Source: Microlunatus soli | GTDB lineage: Bacteria > Actinomycetota > Actinomycetes > Propionibacteriales > Propionibacteriaceae | Assembly (NCBI RefSeq): GCF_900105385.1 | Contig: NZ_LT629772.1 | Coordinates: 868,001-932,000 of the forward strand | Direction of reading: 5' to 3' | DNA length: 64,000 nucleotides | Shown here: one piece after another, positions 34,669 to 43,491 of the stretch | Position numbering within the stretch: the first letter of the stretch is position 1 | Layout of the letters: each line of letters begins with the position of its first letter | The notes under the pieces: model-generated | What the model saw: only the letters and a program-made list of their open reading frames with translations | Told to the model about the DNA's origin: nothing | Databases searched by the model: none | Position numbers and translations under genes: made by a program

Positions 34669-35829
34669 ATGACAGCGCCGATGATGTCGCGTCGTGCACT
34701 ACTCCGCTCCGGAACGGCCGCCGCCGGACTGCTGACCGGCGGCGCGCTGCTCGGCTGCGAGCCGCCCCAGGGAGCCGTCGGTGAGGCTGTCCCGCCGCTT
34801 CCCCGTCCGGACTACTACCCCGCCGATTACGACCGGATCGTCGACGGCTCCCGGGGAGAGGGTCGGCTGACCATCTACTCCAACATGGACACCTTCAATT
34901 GGAAGCCGATCGTGGACGGCTTCCAGCAGCACTATCCGTGGATCACCGACGTCGCCACCACCAATCTCGGCAGCTCCCAGGTGTTCCAACGACAGCTGGC
35001 CGAGGAAGCTGCCGGGCAGCAGAAGGCGGGACTGTTGGTGTCCGGGTCGCCGCAGAACTGGCTGGACCTCACCGCAGCGAAGAAGGTCGCCGACTATCAC
35101 TCACCCGAGCTTGATCATCTGCCGTCGTTCGCCCGTCCTCGCCCGGGGTTGTACACCTTCTCGGCCGACGTGATGATCATGGTGTACAACAAGCTGTTGC
35201 TCGGCCCCGCGGAGCGACCCGACTCGATCTCCGGGCTGATCCGCCTGGTCCGTCGAGAACCCGACCGGTTCCGCCACAAGCTCACCACCTACGCCGCGGG
35301 ACTCAGCTTCGGGCTGGCCATCCACGACAGTTACTACCGCACCCGTCGACGGCGCGGCGAGGACGGCTGGGCACCGTACGACGCCCTGCTGCCCTACACC
35401 CGTGCGGAGGAGTCGTCCGGCCCGATGCTGGACAAACTCGCCTCGGGTGAATACCTGATCGCCTTCTTCCTCTCCTCGACGGTGTTGTTCCCGCAGCGAG
35501 CACAGCTCGATCGGGTCGTCACCTGGAAGTTCGCCCGGGACGCCACACCGCTGTTCCAGCGTGGGATGGGGATCCCGGCCAGCTCACCGACGCCCAACAG
35601 TGGACGCCTGATGTTGGACTACGTCCTGTCCCGGGAGGGTCAGCAGAACGTCGCCCAGGGCGGGTTCACCCCGTACCGCGACGATGTGCCGGCCAGCGCC
35701 GCGCACCCGAGTTTCGCCAGTATCCGGCAGCAGGTCGGGTCCGACGATCTGGTGATGATCGGCTACGACTTCGGCAGCCAACAGGAGCAGGACGACTTCG
35801 TCGAGCAATGGGAGCGTCGCCTTGGCTGA
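34669..35829 (+). CDS. Tat-exported ABC substrate-binding lipoprotein (FbpA/AfuA-like)
   Basis: 386 aa, starting 2 nt after the hydrolase stop. A Tat-type signal (SRRALLR, then hydrophobic TAAAGLLTGGALLGC) with lipobox at C30 indicates export of a folded protein anchored to the outer membrane face. The mature part has the periplasmic-binding fold of the iron/thiamine/organic-ligand group (GEGRLTIYSNMDTFNWKPIVDGFQQHYPWI; FSADVMIMVYNKLL; NSGRLMLDYVLSREGQQNVAQGGFTPYRDD). Given the CoA-transferase and lyase downstream, a carboxylic-acid ligand is more likely than iron. Confidence 0.85.
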   Translation: MTAPMMSRRALLRSGTAAAGLLTGGALLGCEPPQGAVGEAVPPLPRPDYYPADYDRIVDGSRGEGRLTIYSNMDTFNWKPIVDGFQQHYPWITDVATTNLGSSQVFQRQLAEEAAGQQKAGLLVSGSPQNWLDLTAAKKVADYHSPELDHLPSFARPRPGLYTFSADVMIMVYNKLLLGPAERPDSISGLIRLVRREPDRFRHKLTTYAAGLSFGLAIHDSYYRTRRRRGEDGWAPYDALLPYTRAEESSGPMLDKLASGEYLIAFFLSSTVLFPQRAQLDRVVTWKFARDATPLFQRGMGIPASSPTPNSGRLMLDYVLSREGQQNVAQGGFTPYRDDVPASAAHPSFASIRQQVGSDDLVMIGYDFGSQQEQDDFVEQWERRLG

Positions 35830-37582
35830 CACGGCACCCACCCGAGACATGATCAACAACTCATCCGCGCTGCCGGCACCCCGCTACCGCCGACTGTTCG
35901 GCAGGACCCGCGGCTGGTGGATCCAGTACGCCACCCTGATCGTCCTGCTGATCTTGGTCCTGGCACCGGTCGTACCGACCGTCCTGCAGTCGTTCGCCAG
36001 CCGGCCGCTGTACGAGGCGAAGGCAGCCTTCGATCCGTCGTCCTACTACCGGCTGTTCGCCGACGAGGACTTCGGCACGGTGATCATCAACAGTTTGCTG
36101 TTGGCCATCCTGACCACGGTGTTCTCGTTGGTCGCCGGCGTCGTCCTGGCAGTGTTGCTGATCCGAGTGAACATCCCCGGCGGCCGGCTGATGGGCGGCA
36201 TGGTGCTGTGGCCGATCTACATCTCGCCCCTGGTGCTCGCCTTCGGCTGGATCATCATCTACGGACCGGCCGGCTACCTGACCCGGATCGTCGGTGCGGT
36301 GACCGGCGTCGAAGCACCGTGGAATCTGTACTCGATCCCCGGCATGGCGTTGGCCTCGACCGTCGCCTTCACTCCGATCGCCTACCTCTACTGCGCCAAC
36401 GCCCTGCGGATGGCCGATACGTCCCTGGAGGATGCGGCCCGGACCGTCGGCGCCCGGCCGCTACGGGTGATCTGGTCGGTGATCCTCCCGATGCTGCGGC
36501 CGCCGATCATGTACGCGGCGCTGTTGATCTTCACCGCCTCCTTGGAGGAGCTGTCCATCCCGCTGCTGTACGGCGAACCGGTGGACATCGAGCTGTTCGG
36601 CAGCTTCCTCTACGACTACGGATTGGACAACGCCAATCCCGACTACGGGGTGCTCGGTGCTGCAGCGGTGTTGTTCCTGGTGATGTTGGCCGTACTGGTT
36701 GTGGTCCAGGGACTGGTGCTGCGGAACAGCCGTCGGTTCATCGCAGTGCGCGGCAAGGCCACCCGGATCCGCCCATTCGATCTCGGCCGGTTGCGTTGGG
36801 TCGGGCTGCTGATCGCGGTCGGCTACCTGCTGCTGGGGCCGGGGCTGCCGCTGCTCGGGCTGCTGGCCCGGGCGTTCACCCAGGTGCTGACGCCGTTGAT
36901 CAACCCGTTCCGGGTGCTGACAGCCGCGAACTTCCAGATCATCTTCGGCTACAGCGAATACATCGGCTCGGTCGGTCACAGTCTGTTGGTCGCACTGGTC
37001 GGAGGGGTGCTGACGACACTGCTGGCGGCCCTCGCGGTCGTGGTCGCCCGGCGATCGCCGATGCGCCCCCGGCGCGCGGTCGAGTTCGTCAGCCTGGCAC
37101 CGCAGGCCCTTCCGGGGGTGATGCTCGGGCTCGGACTCTTCTGGACGATCTTGTTCGTCCCCACCCTCCGTCCGTTGCAGGGCACGTTGACTGCGATCAC
37201 GATCGCCTTCGGGATCGCGGCACTGCCGGCGGCGTTCTCGGCGATCTCGCCGGCAGTGCTCCAGATCGGCGACGAGCTCGACGCGGCGGCCCGGTCGGTC
37301 GGCGCCGACTGGTGGCGGACCGTCAGCCGAGTGCTGCTGCGGCTGGTGCTGCCGGCGATGTTGACCTCGTTCGTGCTGGTCTTCGTGACCATGATCAAGG
37401 CGTTCTCCGCCGCGGTCTTCCTGGGCGATGCCGACAGTCAGGTGATCGGCACCACCTCGCTGACGCTGTGGGCGAACGGGAACACCGGCTCGGTCGCTGC
37501 CCTGTCCTGTCTGCAGATCGCCATCACCGCCGCGGTCGTCGCGGCGGCCGAGAAACTCTTCACAGTGAGGCCTCATGCCTGA
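35822..37582 (+). CDS. ABC transporter permease, fused two-half (FbpB/AfuB type)
   Basis: 586 aa with about twelve membrane helices in two homologous halves. Each half has its EAA loop (LEDAARTVGARPLRVIWSVILP; LDAAARSVGADWWRTVSRVLLRLVLP). The start at TTG 35822 overlaps the binding-protein gene by 8 nt and has GGGAG in front; an ATG at 35849 is the alternative. It forms the pore with the ATPase encoded next. Confidence 0.9.
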   Translation: MADTAPTRDMINNSSALPAPRYRRLFGRTRGWWIQYATLIVLLILVLAPVVPTVLQSFASRPLYEAKAAFDPSSYYRLFADEDFGTVIINSLLLAILTTVFSLVAGVVLAVLLIRVNIPGGRLMGGMVLWPIYISPLVLAFGWIIIYGPAGYLTRIVGAVTGVEAPWNLYSIPGMALASTVAFTPIAYLYCANALRMADTSLEDAARTVGARPLRVIWSVILPMLRPPIMYAALLIFTASLEELSIPLLYGEPVDIELFGSFLYDYGLDNANPDYGVLGAAAVLFLVMLAVLVVVQGLVLRNSRRFIAVRGKATRIRPFDLGRLRWVGLLIAVGYLLLGPGLPLLGLLARAFTQVLTPLINPFRVLTAANFQIIFGYSEYIGSVGHSLLVALVGGVLTTLLAALAVVVARRSPMRPRRAVEFVSLAPQALPGVMLGLGLFWTILFVPTLRPLQGTLTAITIAFGIAALPAAFSAISPAVLQIGDELDAAARSVGADWWRTVSRVLLRLVLPAMLTSFVLVFVTMIKAFSAAVFLGDADSQVIGTTSLTLWANGNTGSVAALSCLQIAITAAVVAAAEKLFTVRPHA

Positions 37583-38741
37583 GTTGACCGTTCACGAGCT
37601 GACCAAGAACTACGGCACGCACGCCGCATTGCAGGAAGTGTCGTTCACCGTGCGGGACGGCTCGTTCTTCACCCTGCTCGGTCCCAGCGGCTGCGGCAAG
37701 TCGACGACGCTGGCATCGATCGCCGGCTTGGAGCGGCCCGATCACGGCCGGATCGCAGCCGGGTCGATGACCTTCCTGGATTCCGATCAAGGCGTCTACC
37801 TGACCCCGGAGGAGCGCAACCTCGGGATGGTCTTCCAGTCCTACGCGCTGTGGCCGCACATGACGGTGGCCGGCAACCTCGAACTGCCGCTGAAGCTGCG
37901 TCGGGTGTCCGGGTCCGAGCGTGCGCGTCGCATCGATCGGACCCTGGAACAGGTCGGGCTCGGCCCGTTCCGTGATCGATATCCGCACCAGCTGTCGGGC
38001 GGCCAACAACAGCGGGTGGCCCTGGCCCGTGCCCTGGTCTACTCCCCCGACGTGCTGTTGCTGGACGAGCCGCTGTCCAACCTGGATGCCAAGCTGCGCG
38101 AGCAGGCCCGGGGCTGGCTCAAACAGCTGCAGCAGGATGTCGGCATCACCACCATCTACGTCACCCACGACCAGGCCGAGGCACTGACCCTCAGCGATCA
38201 GATCGCCGTCATGCGCCGTGGTCGGATGCTGCAGGTGGGCAGTCCGGAAGAGATCTACGAACGACCGACATCGCCGGCCGTCGCCGACTTCGTCGGACGG
38301 TGCAACTTCCTGGCCGGCACCATCGACCAGCTGGACGAGCGGCAGGCAACGATCGCCTTGGGCGCCGGCACCGTACGCATCGCCTTGGGTGATCAACGCT
38401 CGGACCCGTCGCTGATCCGCGGATCCCGGGTGACGTTGGGAATCCGCGCCGAACGTCTCCGCGTCGTCGACCATGATCACAACGGCGACAACGTGCTGCG
38501 GGCCGGGCTGCAGCAACGGCTCTACTCCGGGTCGACCTACGAGTATCGGTTGAGCTATCAGGATCAGACCCTGGTCGCGGAGGACACCTGCGTCGTGGAC
38601 GGGCCGGAGGTCGGCCTGGTGATCGACCCGGACACCGTCTCGATCTTCCCCGGCGAGCCGGACCGGGAGTTGCTGCACCCGAGCACGCCCGACGCGGCAA
38701 GCTCCTCCGACCAGGCCGATCGGGTCGAGGTCGCCGTATGA
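37575..38741 (+). CDS. ABC transporter ATP-binding protein with TOBE domain
   Basis: 388 aa, overlapping the permease by 8 nt. Walker A GPSGCGKST (36-44), signature LSGGQQQR, Walker B LLLDEPLSNLDA and the switch His in VTHDQ. The C-terminal part (from about 240) is a TOBE-type domain (VADFVGRCNFLAGTIDQ...GIRAERLRVVD). It belongs to the FbpC/PotA-type importers. Confidence 0.94.
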   Translation: MPELTVHELTKNYGTHAALQEVSFTVRDGSFFTLLGPSGCGKSTTLASIAGLERPDHGRIAAGSMTFLDSDQGVYLTPEERNLGMVFQSYALWPHMTVAGNLELPLKLRRVSGSERARRIDRTLEQVGLGPFRDRYPHQLSGGQQQRVALARALVYSPDVLLLDEPLSNLDAKLREQARGWLKQLQQDVGITTIYVTHDQAEALTLSDQIAVMRRGRMLQVGSPEEIYERPTSPAVADFVGRCNFLAGTIDQLDERQATIALGAGTVRIALGDQRSDPSLIRGSRVTLGIRAERLRVVDHDHNGDNVLRAGLQQRLYSGSTYEYRLSYQDQTLVAEDTCVVDGPEVGLVIDPDTVSIFPGEPDRELLHPSTPDAASSSDQADRVEVAV

Positions 38742-39979
38742 ACCCTCCGGTCGACCCGACCACGACACTCGGACCGGCCCGGGACCGTCCGCTGCACGGG
38801 GTCCGCGTCCTCGACCTGTCCCGGCTGGTCGCCGGCAACCAACTGACCCTGTTGCTGGGCGACTTCGGCGCCGACGTGATCAAGGTCGAACAACCAGGCG
38901 TCGGCGACTCGCTGCGCCGCTGGCGGACCGACGGACAGGATGCGCACTGGCAGGTCTACGGTCGCAACAAACGCAGCATCACCCTGGACCTCAAGTCCGA
39001 CGGCGGACGCGACCTGTTGCTCCGGCTGGCCGAGGGTGCGCAACTCGTGGTGGAGAGCTTCCGACCCGGGACCCTGGAACGGCTCGGAATCGACGGACCG
39101 ACGCTGCGCGATCGCAACCCTGCCCTCGTTCTGGTCCGCATCTCCGGCTGGGGGCAGACCGGCGCGTACGCCGACCGTCCCGGCTTCGGCACTCTGGTGG
39201 AAGCGATGTCCGGCCTGGCGGCGATGAACGGTTTTCCCGACCGGGAACCGGTCCTCCCGCCAGGAGCGCTGGCCGACATGATCGCCGGCAGTTACGGAGC
39301 CTTCGCCGCGGTGATGGCGATCCGTACGGCGGAGACCACCGGCGAGGGTCAGGACATCGACCTCTCCCTCTTCGAACCGCTGTTCTCCGTGCTGGGCCCG
39401 CAGGCGGCGATGTACAAGATCACCGGGCAGCCGCCACAAAGGTCCGGCAGCAGGTCACGGACATCGGCACCACGCAACGTGTACCGCTGCGCAGACGGCC
39501 GCTGGTTGGCTCTCTCCGGATCGACCCAACCGATGACCGAGACCCTGTTCCGGGCGATCGGTCGCCCGGAGTTGATCACCGATCCACGCTTCGTCGACAA
39601 CAGCGCGCGGCTGCAGAACGTGACCGAACTCGACAAGATCCTCGACGACTACTTCGGCGCCCGGGATCTGGCCGACATTGTCGACCTGATGCGAGCCGCA
39701 GGCGTTACCGCCGCTCCGGTCAGCGACATCGCCGACCTGGTGGACAGCGAATACGTCACCAGTCGTCAGGTGATCGTCGACGGTCCGGCACCCACCGACG
39801 ACAGCGACGATCATGATCATGACCGGGACACGGTCCCGATGCACAACGTCGTGCCGCGGCTGACCAGGACACCGGGTGCGATCGCGCGACCGGCGCCACA
39901 CCTGGGCGAACACAACGACGAGATCCTCGGGCCGTTGCTGTCCGGGACCCACCGGCATGACGCGACGATCGAGGAGTGA
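38738..39979 (+). CDS. CaiB/BaiF-family (class III) CoA-transferase
   Basis: 413 aa, with ATG overlapping the ATPase stop (ATGA). Family features: RVLDLSRLVAGNQLTLLLGDFGADVIKVEQPGVGDSLR, RNKRSITLDLKSDGGRDLLLRL and LVVESFRPGTLERLG. ALADMIAGSYGA holds D180, which aligns with the catalytic Asp that carries the aspartyl-CoA thioester. It moves CoA between carboxylic acids, such as succinyl-CoA and an organic acid. Acceptor unknown. Confidence 0.93.
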   Translation: MNPPVDPTTTLGPARDRPLHGVRVLDLSRLVAGNQLTLLLGDFGADVIKVEQPGVGDSLRRWRTDGQDAHWQVYGRNKRSITLDLKSDGGRDLLLRLAEGAQLVVESFRPGTLERLGIDGPTLRDRNPALVLVRISGWGQTGAYADRPGFGTLVEAMSGLAAMNGFPDREPVLPPGALADMIAGSYGAFAAVMAIRTAETTGEGQDIDLSLFEPLFSVLGPQAAMYKITGQPPQRSGSRSRTSAPRNVYRCADGRWLALSGSTQPMTETLFRAIGRPELITDPRFVDNSARLQNVTELDKILDDYFGARDLADIVDLMRAAGVTAAPVSDIADLVDSEYVTSRQVIVDGPAPTDDSDDHDHDRDTVPMHNVVPRLTRTPGAIARPAPHLGEHNDEILGPLLSGTHRHDATIEE

Positions 39980-39983
39980 ACAG

Positions 39984-40877
39984 ATGTCCGAGGAGCTGAA
40001 CGGCCGCGCCCTGCCGCGCTGGAGGTCGATGCTGTACGTCCCGATGACCCGCCCGGACTTCATCGCCAAAGCGCACACCCGGGACGCCGATGCGATCCAG
40101 CTGGATCTGGAGGATTCCGTTGCACCGCAGGAAAAGCAGGCCGCGCGGAACACGCTGCCCGACGCGGTACAACAGATCACCGACAGCCGTCGAGCCGGCC
40201 GACCGGACATCGTGGTCCGGATCAACCGACCGTGGCGGCTCGCCGTACGCGACCTGGAAGCCGCCGTTCTCAGCGGCGTGCGGGCCATCGCACTGCCCAA
40301 GGTCCCCGATGCCGGCCACGTCCGGGCGGTCAGCGAGATCATCGCCGAGCTCGAGAACGAACGCGGACTGGCACACGGATCCGTCTCGGTGATCGCGATG
40401 GTGGAAACCGCGGACGCCGTGTTCGGTGTCCGCGATATCGCCACCGCCGATCCGCGCGTCGTCGCACTCACGCTCGGCGCGGAGGACTTCGCCACCGATG
40501 TCGGCATCGAACCCGTCGGTGATCTGCTGATCGGACCCAAGCAATCGATCGTGTTCGCCGCCCGGGCCGCGGGCATCCTGCCGCTCGGTCTGGTCGGCAC
40601 GCTGGCCGACTGGAAGGATTCCGACGCCTTTGCCGATCTTGTCGCTACCTCACGCCAGCTGGGGTTCGTAGGTGCCAGCGCCATCCATCCCTCGCAGGTC
40701 CCGATCATGAACGCGGGCTTCGCCCCCAGCAAGGCCGAGGTCGATCGAGCCCGACGATTGGTCGAGGCCTATCGCGTCGCGCAGGCCGAAGGCGTCGGCG
40801 CGATCGACTTCGAGGGCTCGATGGTCGACGAGCCGATCGCCCGACGGGCCGAACTCCTGCTGGCCCAAGCCGGCTGA
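39984..40877 (+). CDS. HpcH/HpaI aldolase / CitE-like acyl-CoA lyase
   Basis: 297 aa. LYVPMTRPDFIAKAHTRDADAIQLDLEDSVAPQEKQAARN is the CitE/malyl-CoA-lyase opening, with the metal-binding region in DLEDSV and IAMVETADAV. LTLGAEDFATDVGIEP and GFVGASAIHPSQVPIMN are the other family blocks. It probably cleaves a beta-hydroxyacyl-CoA, such as citramalyl- or malyl-CoA-like compounds. It follows the CoA-transferase by 4 nt and completes the operon. Confidence 0.9.
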   Translation: MSEELNGRALPRWRSMLYVPMTRPDFIAKAHTRDADAIQLDLEDSVAPQEKQAARNTLPDAVQQITDSRRAGRPDIVVRINRPWRLAVRDLEAAVLSGVRAIALPKVPDAGHVRAVSEIIAELENERGLAHGSVSVIAMVETADAVFGVRDIATADPRVVALTLGAEDFATDVGIEPVGDLLIGPKQSIVFAARAAGILPLGLVGTLADWKDSDAFADLVATSRQLGFVGASAIHPSQVPIMNAGFAPSKAEVDRARRLVEAYRVAQAEGVGAIDFEGSMVDEPIARRAELLLAQAG

Positions 40878-40903
40878 CCCGCGACGGGGAGCAGGCCGGC
40901 TGG

Positions 40904-41401
40904 TCAGTCGTTGACCCAGTTGATCTTGTGGCCGCGGAAGCTGAACGTGTAGTGCAGGTGCTTGGCGTAGTGCTGCTTGCCGACCGCATACCGGCCACCG
41001 GCGACCCAGGGGCGTTCGTCGGCAAATCCTTGCCCGGCAACCAGAGTCGGCTCGTGCTGTTGGTGCGCGCCGTACCGGATCCGATCGGACCAGCCGTCGC
41101 TCGGCTTCCACTCCTGGTGATCTTGAGTCGGAGCGATGTGGATGGTGATGTCTTCGGCGTAGTGCCCGGCGAAATCGTCCCCGGCGGGAAGACGCCCGGC
41201 GTGCTGATGGGTGATCGTGATCTTGAACCCGTCGACGGTGACGGTGTCTCCGAACTGATGAGTCTGCTGCGCGGCCCGCACCTGCTGGGGTGTCCCGGAG
41301 GTCGGAGCAGCCGACGCCGTCGGAACGGTGCCGGTCGACGCCACCCCGAACCCGGCGACGGTCAGGGCAGCTACGGTAGCGATCTTGCTGATGCGATTCA
41401 T
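40904..41401 (-). CDS. Secreted protein, function unknown
   Basis: 165 aa from the ATG at 41401, with GAGGA upstream. A Sec signal peptide (MNRISKIATVAALTVAGFGVASTG) with a likely cut after TASA near residue 31. The mature part is about 135 aa, rich in His (GAHQQHEPT, KQHYAKHLHY) with HQFGDTVTVDGFKITITHQHAG and ends SFRGHKINWVND. No family recognised; the His clusters might bind a metal. It is convergent with the operon above. Confidence 0.75.
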   Translation of the reverse strand: MNRISKIATVAALTVAGFGVASTGTVPTASAAPTSGTPQQVRAAQQTHQFGDTVTVDGFKITITHQHAGRLPAGDDFAGHYAEDITIHIAPTQDHQEWKPSDGWSDRIRYGAHQQHEPTLVAGQGFADERPWVAGGRYAVGKQHYAKHLHYTFSFRGHKINWVND

Positions 41402-41936
41402 CGGTGGACAGGTCCTCTTTCGTCGATCGTGCTGTAGGGCTGTTTGCTGCGATCCCGCCGACGACACCATCCGGCCCCGCCGACGAGCTCGCAGCCCCAA
41501 CCTGCAACACCGCCGGTCCAGAACCCCACCGATTGATCCGCCCATGACCCAACCATGCCCAGACCTAGACCCCACTGTGAGGAACCGCCGATGGAACGTC
41601 GAGACAGCCGCAGGCATCAGGAGAGTTCCTGCTTCCCGGGAGATCCCAGCCCTTCGAGAAGCTCCGGGCCTAGGTCGCAGCAGCGCAGGCTCCGGCCCCG
41701 ACGACAGCAGGATGCCCGAAGAGTTGAGCGGTCGACCGGCGGGCAACGCAACTCGCCAGCGCAACGTGCCGTTCGGTGTGGCTGAGGGGGCTCTGGGTGG
41801 GTCGGGCGTTTGCAACTCAGCCCTGCGAGCCTGCGAGCAGGGGTGAGGCTGCGAGGGCGGGAGCCCCCTCAGCCACACCGAACGGCACCCAATCACCCGG
41901 ATCGCGCTACGACCGACCGAAGAACTGGACGGAGGG
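41402..41936. other. Intergenic region between the secreted-protein gene and livF
   Basis: 535 bp. It contains the promoter region of the secreted-protein gene near its left end and a 123-bp palindromic element (41766-41888) near its right end. The middle holds no gene I can support. Confidence 0.6.
41766..41888. repeat. 123-bp element with 28-bp perfect terminal inverted repeats
   Basis: The arms at 41766-41793 (beginning GTGCCGTTCGGTGTGG) and 41861-41888 (beginning GAGCCCCCTCAGCCAC) are exact reverse complements over 28 bp and enclose 67 bp. The interior folds again: CCCTGC/GCAGGG with CTGCGAG repeats. I see no target-site duplication and no transposase. It lies 49 bp beyond the livF stop, so its RNA could end or stabilise the liv transcript. 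A MITE-like origin is the alternative. Confidence 0.75.
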
Positions 41937-42644
41937 TCAGTCCTCGCCCAAGTAGGCCTTGCGGACCCCTTCGTCGGTCAGCAACGCCTGCCCGGTGTTC
42001 TGCAGGGTGATCATGCCGGTCTCCAGCACGTAGCCGTAGTCGGCCAGCGACAGCGCGGCCTGAGCGTTCTGCTCGACCAGCAGAATCGTGACGCCCTCGT
42101 TCTGCAACTCGGCGATCGTGGTCATGATCCGCTGCATCATCAACGGGGATAACCCCATCGACGGCTCGTCCAGCATCAGCAGCCGCGGATGGCTGAGCAT
42201 CGCACGCCCGATCGCCAGCATCTGTTGCTCACCGCCGGAGAAGGTGCCGGCCGGCTGCGAACGCCGATCCTTCAGGATCGGGAACAGGTCGAAGGCCCGC
42301 TGCAGGTCCTTGGCGATCCCGCCCTTGTCCTTGCGAGCGAAGGCGCCGAGCCGCAGGTTGTCCTCGACGGTGAGCCGGGGAAAGATCCGCCGCCCCTCGG
42401 GTGAGTGGGCCAGGCCGAGGGTGACGATCTGGTGGGCCGGCATCGCGTCGATCCGCTTGCCGTCGAACCAGATCTCCCCCGCTTCGGGCCGGAGCAGCCC
42501 GGACACCGTCTTCAGCGTGGTCGTCTTGCCGGCACCGTTGGTGCCGAGCAGGGTGACGATCTGGCCCTCCTCGACGGTGAAGCTGATCCCCTTCACCGCC
42601 CGTACCCGACCGTAGGCGACCTGCAGATCCTTCACCTCAAGCAT
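41937..42644 (-). CDS. livF: Branched-chain amino-acid ABC transporter ATP-binding protein
   Basis: 235 aa. Walker A LLGTNGAGKTT, signature TFSGGEQQM, Walker B LLMLDEPSMGLSP, switch LLVEQNAQAAL: the typical LivF set. It overlaps livG by 8 nt. With LivG it energises uptake of Leu/Ile/Val or related amino acids through LivHM. Confidence 0.96.
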   Translation of the reverse strand: MLEVKDLQVAYGRVRAVKGISFTVEEGQIVTLLGTNGAGKTTTLKTVSGLLRPEAGEIWFDGKRIDAMPAHQIVTLGLAHSPEGRRIFPRLTVEDNLRLGAFARKDKGGIAKDLQRAFDLFPILKDRRSQPAGTFSGGEQQMLAIGRAMLSHPRLLMLDEPSMGLSPLMMQRIMTTIAELQNEGVTILLVEQNAQAALSLADYGYVLETGMITLQNTGQALLTDEGVRKAYLGED

Positions 42645-43491
42645 CGGGGCCTTCCTTGTCCTGTTCGGCCGTGTCTTCCTCGGCCTCGGCGCCGGTGCCG
42701 ATGTAGGCCTCGATCACCCGCGGGTCGGACTGCACCTGCTCCGGAGTGCCGAGCACCAGCGGCCGCCCCTGGACCAGGCAGAGCACCCGGTCGCACAGGT
42801 TGAAGATGAAGCGCATGTCGTGCTCGATGGTGATCACCGCCAGGCCCTGATCCCTGATCTTGAAGATCAACCGCTCGGCCTGCCGGGTCTCCTGGGGGTT
42901 CATCCCGGCGGTCGGCTCGTCCAGCAACAGCAACTTCGGGTCGGTGGCCAGCGCCCGCGCGATCTCCAGCCGCCGCTGATCCCCGTACGGCAGGTTGCGG
43001 GCCAGGTTGTCCGAGACCTTGCTCAATCCGACGAAATCCAGCAGTTCCTCGGCCCGTTCCCGGGTCTGGCGTTCTTCGCGGCGGAACTTCGGCCCGCGCA
43101 GGATCGAGGTCAGCGGACCGCTGGACGTGCGGCAGTAGCGGCCGACCATGACGTTCTCCAGAGCGGTCATGTTGGCGAACAACCGGATGTTCTGGAAGGT
43201 CCGCGCGACACCGGCCTGGACGACCTTGCGCGGCTTCGGCGGCAGGATCGCACCGTTGAACATCACCTGGCCGGAGGTCGGCCGGTACAACCCGGTGAGA
43301 CAGTTGAAGAAGGTCGTCTTGCCCGCTCCGTTGGGGCCGATCAGTCCCATGATCTCGCCGGGGTGGACGTCGAAGTCCACCGAGTCGACGGCCACCAGAC
43401 CGCCGAACCGCATGGTCACCTGGCTGGCCTGCAGCAGCGGCGTGCCGCTGGTGTCCGGCGGATCCGATCGGGTCGTCGTGGTCTCGGTCAT
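42637..43491 (-). CDS. livG: Branched-chain amino-acid ABC transporter ATP-binding protein
   Basis: 284 aa. Walker A IGPNGAGKTT, signature NLPYGDQRR (the LivG variant), Walker B LLLDEPTAGMNP, switch ITIEHDM. TFQNIRLFANMTALENV is typical of LivG. The acidic C-terminus (AEAEEDTAEQDKEGPDA) is an extension. It overlaps livM (43488-43491) and livF, so livMGF are translationally coupled. Confidence 0.96.
   Translation of the reverse strand: MTETTTTRSDPPDTSGTPLLQASQVTMRFGGLVAVDSVDFDVHPGEIMGLIGPNGAGKTTFFNCLTGLYRPTSGQVMFNGAILPPKPRKVVQAGVARTFQNIRLFANMTALENVMVGRYCRTSSGPLTSILRGPKFRREERQTRERAEELLDFVGLSKVSDNLARNLPYGDQRRLEIARALATDPKLLLLDEPTAGMNPQETRQAERLIFKIRDQGLAVITIEHDMRFIFNLCDRVLCLVQGRPLVLGTPEQVQSDPRVIEAYIGTGAEAEEDTAEQDKEGPDA

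Noticed and set aside
34669-38741. Ferric-iron uptake system
   Set aside because: The fold of the transporter fits, but CoA-transferase and lyase genes in the same operon make iron unlikely; left open.
41000-42000. CRISPR-like structure
   Set aside because: The only repeats are one inverted pair; no regularly spaced direct repeats and no cas genes anywhere in the window.
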